Of a stretch of 7,726 nucleotides of DNA, positions 1 to 6,191 are shown in pieces. Source of the stretch: Candidatus Aminicenantota bacterium. GTDB lineage: Bacteria > Acidobacteriota > Aminicenantia > UBA2199. The notes under the pieces were generated by a model. The model had not been told where the DNA came from and searched no databases. It saw nothing but the letters and a program-made list of their open reading frames with translations. The stretch covers positions 1,382,529 to 1,390,254 of the forward strand of contig CP070627.1 in assembly GCA_020355945.1 (NCBI GenBank). Direction: 5' to 3'. The first letter of the stretch is position 1. Every line of letters begins with the position of its first letter. The translations under genes and the position numbers were made by a program.

Positions 1-3000
1 TGTCCATATCTTCCCGGAGTCTTAATTCCCTGGCCAGGTGCGGGGCGATGGTTTCGGATGTTAATAACAGGTATTGGCATTGAACCAGGGGCGATTCGTG
101 GTACCGCCGCAGGATGGCTTTTAATAGACTGGTTTTTCCCAATTGGCGCCCCCCCACTAAAAAGTAATTGGCCGGATTTCGCTGCATGATTTGCGCCAAT
201 AATTGCTTACGCCCAAAGAAAATGCTTTCCCGGTCGATTCCTCCTTTGATGTGATACGGCGAGACCTGGGTCAATTTAACCTGGAGGGCAATGAGCCGGG
301 CCAGGGCGGTTTGCGGGTCCGGGCACAGCAGCAGGTGGGTGAGTTCTTTATAGGAGGGTGTGACCAGTAAGTTTTCGGTTTTAAGGGATTCTTTACGCAG
401 GGCTGCCTGTTGGGTTTCGTCAAGGGCAATAAGAATACAAACCCGGTAATTGAGTATTTCCACTTGTTTTAAGTTTTTGAGAATGTCGTGGGCTGACAAA
501 CCGGCCGCGGGAAAGGCCAGGAAACAGCGGTCCAGGTTCAGCATAAAATCACTGCTCAACCGGAGTTTGAACAGGTGGATGTCCTGGGGTGGTGTATTGA
601 TTTCCAGGGAAGGTTCAAGGCTGGCATCCAGTTGTTGGGCCAGGATATTGAGCTGCCTCTCCGGGTTATTATGGTGGTAAAAGTCAAGGGTTTTTTCCAG
701 GCGGGATTTTGAAACCCCGGCGCCGGAAAGTACGGTTTCCAGTCTGTGGGTACGGGCCAGGAGTTTTTGCGCCCGCTCCAGCCCGTGGGGTTCCAGGTGC
801 AGAAGTTCAAGGGGGGATTTTGATAATTGCGTTACCAACGGGTTCAGATAGAGTCGTACGTAATAAAGCCCGGCCAGCACCACCAGGGCCAGGAGGCCAA
901 ATATTCCATACCAATACCAGGCTGGCGGTGGTAAGCTAACGGCTTGGTTCTCGAATATCCATTCATGAACCGGGTGATTGGGTTTCCTGGCCACCAGGTC
1001 CAGGCGTAAATCGTTGTTTAATTGAAATTTATCCGGCAGCGCAAAAGAAATGTCAGCGATTTCACCCTTCTTAATTGACTCTGTCGCTGTATACAGGGAT
1101 AGGACGCCAATGGTGCCTCTAAATTCTATCCCCGTGGACAAGTCCTGGTGACCGGTGTTTTGTAGGGTCACTAAAAGTACGGCTTTTTCCTGTTTTTGTA
1201 TGGCGGCCTTGCGCAGTTCCAGGTGGGGAACATGAAGATTTACCGGGATTTCCAGTGAAACCGGGGCGCCGTAAGCAGAGGTGATCTTTAAATGTAAAGC
1301 AGCGGATTGTTCCCCGGGGTTGGTGTAGGGAGAGGCAGCAGATACGTGACAGGTGAATGAAGCGATTTTGTCCGGCTCCAGTGTGATTTGCGGGGCAGGT
1401 GGATGAAATACCAGGGGATTTTTTTCCCCTGGGCTCTCTCCTTTTTGCCGGACCACGTTGAGCCAGTACAGGTTTTCCGTGCCGGTGTTTTTTATTACCA
1501 TGGTAAATTCCGCTGCTTCGCCGTCATAGGTTTCCAATTTTTGAGGTTTTTCTAGGATAGAGAAGCGAATATTTTCAAATGATCGAGGGGGTGGAGGTTT
1601 TATTGGTTTGATAAGCCCGGATTCACTTTTTTTTACCAGGAAAGAACCGTCGTCATAACGCCAGACAAGGTTTTCCCCGTTGATGGAGAGCCAATTTCCT
1701 TTTTGGCTGTTGATGAAAGTCCATAATAGTTTTCCATCCGTTACCCGACGCAGTTGTATTGCGCGCCTATCTTCCGATAGAGATATTATGGTTTTTCCAC
1801 CATGGCTGGTACGATTTGTATTAAAATAAATCTGCCAGTTTTCCCTATTCGCGGGTATTTGTTTTATTTGTTTGTGGGTGGTCATATCCCATATACGGAT
1901 GTTCTTCCAAAAAAGGTTTGCAGCCAGGGTTTTGCCATCCGAGCTGAAAGCAACGGAACTTACAGGAAATATATCCACCGCCAGTCGCTGGATTTCTTTG
2001 CCACTGCTCACATCCCACAAACGCACGGTGCTATCATCAGACCCGGATGCCAGGATTTTGCCATCCTGGCTGAAAGCAACGGACCATACGAAACCAGTAT
2101 GCCCCTCCAGGTGCCGGATTTCTTTGCCACTGCTCACATCCCACAAACGCACGCTCTCATCTCTTGACCCGGAAGCCAGGGTTTTGCCATCCGGGCTGAA
2201 AGCAACGGAAATTACCAAATTAGTATGCCCCCCCAGGCGCTGGATTTCTTTGCCGCTGCTCACTGCCCACAAACGCACGATGTTATCATCAGACCCGGAT
2301 GCCAGGATTCTGCCATCCAGGCTGAATGCAACGGAATATACAGCACTCGTATGCCCCTCCAGGCGCTGGCTTTCTTTGCCGCTGCTCTCAGCCCACAATC
2401 GCACGCTGCTATCTCTTGACCCGGAAGCCAGGGTTTTGCCATCAGGGCTGAAAGCAACGGAAGTTACAACCATCGTATGCCCCTCCAGGCGCTGGATTTC
2501 TTTGCCGTTGCTCACAGCCCATAGTCGTATTGAGTTATCACGTGAATGAAATAACAAGCCACCAGACCCGGAAGCCAGGGTTTTGCCATCAGGGCTGAAA
2601 GCAACGGAAGTTACATCGCTCGTATGCCCCTCCAAGCGCTGGATTTCTTTGCCACTACTTACATCCCACAAACGCAAGGTGCTATCCCATGACCCGGAAG
2701 CCAGGGTTTTGCCATCCGGGCTGAATGCAACGGAAGTTACAACCATCATATGCCCTTCCAGGCGCTGGATTTCTTTGCCACTGCTCACAGCCCACAAACG
2801 CACGGTTTTATCATAAGACCCGGAAGCCAGGGTTTTGCCATCCGGGCTGAAAGCAACGGAAATTACCCTAATAGTATGCCCCTCCAGGCGCCGGATTTCT
2901 TTACCACTGCTTACAGCCCACAAACGCACGGTTCCATCATAAGACCCGGAAGCCAGGGTTTTGCCATCCGGGCTGAATGCAACGGAAGTTACGGAATGCG

Positions 3001-3493
3001 TATGCCCCTCCAGGCGCTGAATTTCTTTGCCGCTGCTTACAGCCCACAAACGCACGGTTTCGTCATAAGACCCGGAAGCCAGGGTTTTGCCATCTGGACT
3101 GAAAGCAACAGAATTTACAGCACGAGTATGCCCCTCCAGGCGCTGAATTTCTTTGCCACTGTTTACATCCCATAGTCGTATTGTGTTTTCACCGGAAGAT
3201 AAAATTATGTTCCCATACCCGGATGCCAGGATTTTGCCATCCGGGCTGAAAGCAACGGAATTTACATCACTGTACCTGCTAATATTTTTAATCAAATCCC
3301 GGATGTCATCGATTTTCTCCCCATGGGGCACGATGGGCGGATAGGATTTCACCGCCTGCACCCAGGCCCCACTGCCGGTTAATACCATTAATATTAATAA
3401 TAAAAATACCCCAATGGTCTGAGTTAACCGGCGCTCTCTCTTACTAGTCCGCATGCCAATCGCACATCCGATCAATAATCTTATTTGCCTCAT
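1..3493 (-). CDS. WD40-repeat, membrane-spanning P-loop (STAND/AAA-like) ATPase, 3' end outside window
   Basis: At least 1164 codons without a stop; the frame is still open at the left edge. Seen, in order: basic N-terminus and hydrophobic segment (about residues 15-47, ending VQA, a plausible signal-peptidase site); about 11 WD40 repeats (about 75-540) with SVAFSPDGK...LASGS...VRLW cores; a beta-rich region resembling Ig-like folds (about 580-845); one transmembrane helix (about 857-880, WYWYGIFGLL...); an unassigned alpha/beta cytoplasmic region; an FFGR box; and Walker A GGRQLGKTS (131-154). Walker B and later motifs lie outside the window. Inference: an extracytoplasmic propeller senses a ligand and controls an internal ATPase. 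The start at 3493 directly follows an in-frame stop. An in-frame ATG at 3454 gives a more typical signal peptide and is a real alternative. Neither start has a clear Shine-Dalgarno. Family-level call is firm; the biological role is not. Confidence 0.9.
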   Translation of the reverse strand, partial: MRQIRLLIGCAIGMRTSKRERRLTQTIGVFLLLILMVLTGSGAWVQAVKSYPPIVPHGEKIDDIRDLIKNISRYSDVNSVAFSPDGKILASGYGNIILSSGENTIRLWDVNSGKEIQRLEGHTRAVNSVAFSPDGKTLASGSYDETVRLWAVSSGKEIQRLEGHTHSVTSVAFSPDGKTLASGSYDGTVRLWAVSSGKEIRRLEGHTIRVISVAFSPDGKTLASGSYDKTVRLWAVSSGKEIQRLEGHMMVVTSVAFSPDGKTLASGSWDSTLRLWDVSSGKEIQRLEGHTSDVTSVAFSPDGKTLASGSGGLLFHSRDNSIRLWAVSNGKEIQRLEGHTMVVTSVAFSPDGKTLASGSRDSSVRLWAESSGKESQRLEGHTSAVYSVAFSLDGRILASGSDDNIVRLWAVSSGKEIQRLGGHTNLVISVAFSPDGKTLASGSRDESVRLWDVSSGKEIRHLEGHTGFVWSVAFSQDGKILASGSDDSTVRLWDVSSGKEIQRLAVDIFPVSSVAFSSDGKTLAANLFWKNIRIWDMTTHKQIKQIPANRENWQIYFNTNRTSHGGKTIISLSEDRRAIQLRRVTDGKLLWTFINSQKGNWLSINGENLVWRYDDGSFLVKKSESGLIKPIKPPPPRSFENIRFSILEKPQKLETYDGEAAEFTMVIKNTGTENLYWLNVVRQKGESPGEKNPLVFHPPAPQITLEPDKIASFTCHVSAASPYTNPGEQSAALHLKITSAYGAPVSLEIPVNLHVPHLELRKAAIQKQEKAVLLVTLQNTGHQDLSTGIEFRGTIGVLSLYTATESIKKGEIADISFALPDKFQLNNDLRLDLVARKPNHPVHEWIFENQAVSLPPPAWYWYGIFGLLALVVLAGLYYVRLYLNPLVTQLSKSPLELLHLEPHGLERAQKLLARTHRLETVLSGAGVSKSRLEKTLDFYHHNNPERQLNILAQQLDASLEPSLEINTPPQDIHLFKLRLSSDFMLNLDRCFLAFPAAGLSAHDILKNLKQVEILNYRVCILIALDETQQAALRKESLKTENLLVTPSYKELTHLLLCPDPQTALARLIALQVKLTQVSPYHIKGGIDRESIFFGRKQLLAQIMQRNPANYFLVGGRQLGKTSLLKAILRRYHESPLVQCQYLLLTSETIAPHLARELRLREDMD
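1883..3271 (-). repeat. Tandem WD40-coding repeats, 126-bp period, 11 units
   Basis: Eleven in-frame units, mostly 42 codons long. Most start after a conserved LEGH and carry SVAFSPDGKTLASGS, a variable patch, VRLW and SSGKEIQRL. Conserved CAT (His) codons fall at 3128, 3002, 2876, 2750, 2624, 2477, 2351, 2225 and 2099, which gives the 126-bp step. One step is 147 bp because unit 6 has 7 extra codons, and unit 1 has the same extra length. The first and last units are the most divergent. The DNA is nearly identical between inner units apart from two short variable patches, which suggests recent duplication or gene conversion. Confidence 0.95.
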
Positions 3494-3499
3494 GTCTTA

Positions 3500-3528
3500 A
3501 TTTTAAAGGAATCCGGTTTTAATTTCAA
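3500..3528 (-). promoter_or_regulatory. Sigma70-like promoter for the WD40 ATPase gene
   Basis: On the minus strand TTGAAA (3523-3528) and TAAAAT (3500-3505) are separated by exactly 17 bases, inside the 89-bp gap after the Abi gene. The predicted transcript start falls on or next to the ATG at 3493. This means either a leaderless mRNA from that ATG or a leader of about 40 nt if the ATG at 3454 is used. It also implies that this gene need not be co-transcribed with abi. Confidence 0.55.
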
Positions 3529-3582
3529 GACACTTAACAACTCTGAAGTTAGGAATTTTAAAATCGTAGAATGGATTAAAAA

Positions 3583-4464
3583 TCAATTCCATATTTTATG
3601 TGATTGCCATCCTGTCACAAATCCTATTTTACGAATATCTATATGAGGATACTCATCGAAGAACTTGATAATCTTACTTTTGAAATGGTACTCCGGGGAT
3701 AAATTTTTAATGAGATAATTTGTAATGGCAAATACTGAGAATACCTTATTGTTATCTATTGAAAATGGGGTACGCCATTTTTTAACTTTCCTGGGAATTA
3801 AGGGCTTGATGGCTAAAGTACGATTCCAGAAGCGTGCGTGATGAGCACATATGTTCCTGGTATATACAAGACAGTGAAGCCAGGACTTCAATACTTTCCA
3901 GTGAACGTTGAACTCTTTTGAAATTTCTGCTTTATCACTGTTCTTGAGTCCGGAAAAGAGTAATGATAGGGAGCCAAAGGACATCACCTCAGTCAGTATC
4001 CATAAAGGTAAACCTTGTGTATCTTCTTGATATTGCTGTTTAAATTGCTGGATAAATATCTCTTTGGATCGATCAACCTCGTTTTGAACATTGCTTACCC
4101 ACTGAGCATGATTAAAATATTCGGGGAAATTGGTTCCTGTGAGATACCCAAAGGGACCATATTCCTGGGCTAAATAGTAAGAAATTCTTGTTCTGATTGG
4201 AATTTCAACCCTGGAAATAGTTGATAGATAAAGATTTCTCAAGTCTCTATCGAAGTTATACAGCCTTTCAATATCCTCTATTTTCGTTCGGCCATTATAT
4301 CTATTTTTTTTAAATTGAAAAGTGATACCATAAGTATTCAGCCTGTAGAAACCAATTTTCCTGAGCAAATCAATCGCATAATCCCTATCGGAAATAACCA
4401 AACCGCGACTTTCAAGTAAATCCACCTGTTCTTGACAAGTTATTGGAAATTCTGTATATTGCAT
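3583..4464 (-). CDS. Abi_2 (AbiD/AbiF-like) abortive infection protein, HEPN RNase
   Basis: 293 residues, near the usual size for the Abi_2 family. Seen: an N-terminal block with DLLESRGLVISDRDYAI and an IGFYRLNTY core (about 14-45), a central LPLWILTEVMSFGSLS block (about 152-167), and RNICAHHARFWNR (203-215). The last contains the Rx4H motif (R203, H208) typical of HEPN ribonucleases. Known for the family: these proteins block phage growth by halting the infected cell, and HEPN members usually cut RNA. Cytoplasmic; no signal or membrane segment. The start at 4464 follows a T-tract with no good Shine-Dalgarno; the only G-rich stretch is GGCGGG, inside the 3' arm of the upstream hairpin. Composition is A+T-rich (18 of 60 G/C at 4201-4260, against 36 of 60 at 5641-5700 in the TIR gene), suggesting foreign origin. 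The next gene downstream has its own promoter-like sequence. Confidence 0.9.
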   Translation of the reverse strand: MQYTEFPITCQEQVDLLESRGLVISDRDYAIDLLRKIGFYRLNTYGITFQFKKNRYNGRTKIEDIERLYNFDRDLRNLYLSTISRVEIPIRTRISYYLAQEYGPFGYLTGTNFPEYFNHAQWVSNVQNEVDRSKEIFIQQFKQQYQEDTQGLPLWILTEVMSFGSLSLLFSGLKNSDKAEISKEFNVHWKVLKSWLHCLVYTRNICAHHARFWNRTLAIKPLIPRKVKKWRTPFSIDNNKVFSVFAITNYLIKNLSPEYHFKSKIIKFFDEYPHIDIRKIGFVTGWQSHKIWN

Positions 4465-4467
4465 AAT

Positions 4468-4512
4468 AAAAAAAACCCGCCAAGTTGCGCATTGTTAAGA
4501 GGCGTGGCGGGT
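4468..4512 (-). terminator. Rho-independent-terminator-like hairpin just before the Abi_2 start codon
   Basis: Minus-strand arms 4505-4512 and 4475-4482 are perfectly complementary over 8 bp, five of them G-C pairs or better in a row. The 3' arm leads straight into a run of eight T (4468-4475). The 22-nt loop is longer than in ordinary terminators, so the element may be a functional RNA as well as a stop signal. It would let only part of transcription reach the Abi gene, and its 3' arm includes the only G-rich sequence upstream of the ATG. Confidence 0.65.
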
Positions 4513-4519
4513 ATGTTAT
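4468..4519 (-). ncRNA. Candidate short structured RNA / RNA antitoxin upstream of the Abi_2 gene
   Basis: The predicted transcript starts around 4519, seven or so bases after the -10 at 4525-4530, and would end in the T-tract at 4468-4475. This gives an RNA of about 50 nt that stops three bases before the Abi ATG. It consists mainly of one hairpin with an 8-bp stem (ACCCGCCA/TGGCGGGT) and a 22-nt loop containing AACAATGCGCAAC. Promoter, short RNA, leaky terminator, toxin is the order seen in type III toxin-antitoxin loci such as ToxIN. I also recall, unverified, reports of noncoding RNAs next to Abi_2/AbiF genes. There is no tandem-repeat antitoxin array here. An attenuating 5' leader is the main alternative. 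Confidence 0.5.
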
Positions 4520-4524
4520 CTAGT

Positions 4525-4553
4525 AATATAGTATAGTTTTACTAAAAAGTCAA
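4525..4553 (-). promoter_or_regulatory. Strong sigma70-like promoter for the small RNA and Abi_2 gene
   Basis: TTGACT (4548-4553) and TATATT (4525-4530) on the minus strand have a 17-base spacer and are each one base from consensus. It is the best promoter match in the window. It points at the hairpin RNA and the Abi gene, with a predicted start near 4519, some 55 nt upstream of the ATG. Confidence 0.7.
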
Positions 4554-4695
4554 CTCATTTTGAATTTTTTTTGGAAATTATTAAGACGGAAAGGAACAAA
4601 CGAAATTCCCCTCACCCGGAACCAATGAAAAGCAACACCACCGAATTTCGCAGCATTTAGGATCACCTCGCCGAGGGGTAAGTTCTATTTTTTCA
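4554..4695. other. Intergenic region with interleaved inverted repeats
   Basis: No credible gene. Two inverted repeats interleave: CGAAATTC (4601-4608) with GAATTTCG (4643-4650), and CCCCTC (4608-4613) with GAGGGG (4673-4678). The order a-b-a'-b' is that of an H-type pseudoknot if transcribed, although base 4608 is shared by both stems. It lies between the divergent Abi and TIR promoters, so operator sites are an alternative. An 11-codon frame from 4625 is not convincing. Confidence 0.35.
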
Positions 4696-4724
4696 TTGCA
4701 TTTGACAATTCTTTATTTTATAAT
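4696..4724 (+). promoter_or_regulatory. Promoter-like sequence for the TIR gene, possibly leaderless
   Basis: A perfect TATAAT (4719-4724) lies six bases before the ATG at 4731. Seventeen bases upstream is TTGCAT (4696-4701), a weak -35. The same TTGCAT with a 17-base spacer precedes the LanC-like gene. A perfect TTGACA at 4702-4707 is only 11 bases from the -10 and so is probably not its partner. The predicted transcript start coincides with the A of the ATG. Confidence 0.5.
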
Positions 4725-4730
4725 TGCTCC

Positions 4731-6191
4731 ATGGATAACAAACATCGATTTCAGCCGCCGCCCCAAAAAAACCATAAATCCTACCACGCTTTTATCAGCC
4801 ACAAAAACGACTGCAAATCCTGGGTAAAAATCCTGGCTGAAAACCTGAAAGCCCAGGGTTTCAAAGTGTTCCTGGATGAGTGGGAAATCAAACCGGGTGA
4901 AAATTGGCTGGAAAATATTTACCGCGGCCTCAACAAATCCCAAAAAGGCATCCTGGTCATAACTCCAAACGCCATGGATTCCGGTTGGGTCAGGAAAGAG
5001 TATGAAGAAATGCTGATCCTCATGCAAGAAGACCCGGGCTTTCAAATCATCCCTGTTGTCCTGACTAAGCCGGTGCCGGGTTTTCCTTTTCTTAAAACCA
5101 TCCGCTGGATCGATTTTAGTGAGCCGGGCAGTTATAAACAGGCCTTCTATTCGTTGGTGTGCGCACTGGAAGATAAACCCCCGGGCCCTGTGCCAACGTT
5201 TAAAACAGAACCGGAAATCCCGGGCCAGCCCCCCAAGTCGCCCCCGGGACCGGGCCCGGATGAGATTGATTTCGTTGATGGATTGTTTAAACTGCTGTTT
5301 GACCGGAATGTGCTGGTGCTGCTGACCCGGGGAAATCCCAGTCAAGCCGGGGCAAAAGAACTTATCCTGGAAAAAGCCGGTCGCTTGTTCGGCCCGGACA
5401 ATGTCCGGCACCTGGCCCCTGCTTATGGCCCCCATGTGGATATGCGAGAATATTTTTCATTATTAAGCCAGCAGTGCCGGTTTTCGCCGCCAGCTCAAAG
5501 CGCAGTTTCTTTCCAGGCTAAATTTGAAGAACTCCTGGCTGATGACCACGAAATATTCCTGTTGATCAGCCGTTTTGAACACAGCAGCCGGGAAACCCGG
5601 GAAGAACTGGCTGCTTTACTGCGCAGCCTGGGCGAACGGTTTCCCCGGGGCCTCCGGGCCGTGATCTGCGGGGGCGAACAATTGTATGAACTGTCCTATA
5701 CCGGCACCCTCTCTTATCTTAACCAAGCCCAAATAATCGAATGGCCGGAAATGACAGACGCGGATGTCTTACGCACTGCCAACACCAGTGAAAACAGCAC
5801 CTGCCTGGCAGGAAAATTAATGCAAAAAATAGATGAAGACACCGCTGTAAAATTCCTGGAATTCAGCGGCGGCCATCCTGATGTTTTGGATACCTGTTTT
5901 GATCTTTATTCACAAAACCCTGGTTTTACCATGAAGGATTTAATCGAAAAATTGGTATCGTCGTCTTTCCTGTGGCAGTTATTTGTGCCGTTTTTCCAGG
6001 ACAGTGAAAAAAAAGAAAAAATCCGCCTTTTGTTGAAAAATAACCATGTTGGGCCTTACCAACCCTATCTTGATGACCCGCTGCTAAAAGAACTGTACTG
6101 GAAAAATCTACTGCACAAAGATAAAACCGGTGCGCGTCTCACCTGGCGCGGCCAGGCCCTGCGCCTCTCAGCACTCAACATCATGAGATAA
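4731..6191 (+). CDS. TIR-domain protein with degenerate STAND-like ATPase module
   Basis: 486 residues. Residues 17-146 are a TIR domain: YHAFISHKND (strand A and following loop), KVFLDEWEIKPGENW (box-2-like), ILVITPNAMDSGWVRKEYEE with E90 at the position of the catalytic Glu of TIR NADases, and a C-terminal IRWIDFS. A Pro-rich linker follows (about 148-175). Residues 176 to about 400 resemble a STAND/AAA core, with strand VLVLL before TRGNPSQAGAKEL where Walker A should be (no GK[ST]) and a Walker-B-like IFLLISRFEH. SGGHPDVLD and a winged-helix-like end (LKELYWKNLL...RLTWRGQALRLS) match the usual STAND tail. Known: TIR effectors cleave NAD+ when oligomerised. Inference: a defence effector whose pseudo-ATPase part senses or scaffolds. 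The ATG has no Shine-Dalgarno and sits 6 nt after a -10 box. The 3' end overlaps the convergent LanC-like frame by 24 bp. A SEFIR assignment is the main alternative to TIR. Confidence 0.88.
   Translation: MDNKHRFQPPPQKNHKSYHAFISHKNDCKSWVKILAENLKAQGFKVFLDEWEIKPGENWLENIYRGLNKSQKGILVITPNAMDSGWVRKEYEEMLILMQEDPGFQIIPVVLTKPVPGFPFLKTIRWIDFSEPGSYKQAFYSLVCALEDKPPGPVPTFKTEPEIPGQPPKSPPGPGPDEIDFVDGLFKLLFDRNVLVLLTRGNPSQAGAKELILEKAGRLFGPDNVRHLAPAYGPHVDMREYFSLLSQQCRFSPPAQSAVSFQAKFEELLADDHEIFLLISRFEHSSRETREELAALLRSLGERFPRGLRAVICGGEQLYELSYTGTLSYLNQAQIIEWPEMTDADVLRTANTSENSTCLAGKLMQKIDEDTAVKFLEFSGGHPDVLDTCFDLYSQNPGFTMKDLIEKLVSSSFLWQLFVPFFQDSEKKEKIRLLLKNNHVGPYQPYLDDPLLKELYWKNLLHKDKTGARLTWRGQALRLSALNIMR

Noticed and set aside
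450..939. Short frames on both strands inside the left gene (450-680, 556-810, 709-939)
   Set aside because: They overlap the long minus frame that encodes the membrane helix and cytoplasmic region, and show no ribosome binding site or known motif.
1883..3271. CRISPR-like regular repeats
   Set aside because: The period is 126 bp with conserved sequence across nearly the whole unit and an intact reading frame, so these are protein repeats, not short repeats with unrelated spacers.
1802..3344. Long open frames on the plus strand through the repeat array (for example 1872-2549 and 2750-3175)
   Set aside because: They are antisense to the WD40 repeats. Because the 126-bp unit is a multiple of three, any stop-free frame repeats itself. 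The minus frame gives canonical WD40 units and is open far beyond the array.
3463..3493. LLIGC near the N-terminus of the left gene, considered as a lipobox
   Set aside because: The Cys is at residue 10 with too few hydrophobic residues before it; the real hydrophobic segment comes later (about 26-45).
4625..4660. 11-codon frame MKSNTTEFRSI upstream of the TIR gene
   Set aside because: Too short to support, weak ribosome-site context, and it overlaps the inverted repeats.
4659..4669. GGATCACCTC, identical to the 3' end of 16S rRNA
   Set aside because: The match is only 10 bases; the flanking sequence does not fit the conserved 16S 3' helix, so it is chance similarity.
4713..5435. 240-codon open frame on the minus strand
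   Set aside because: It lies antisense over the TIR domain, has no recognisable family, and the plus frame has clear TIR motifs.
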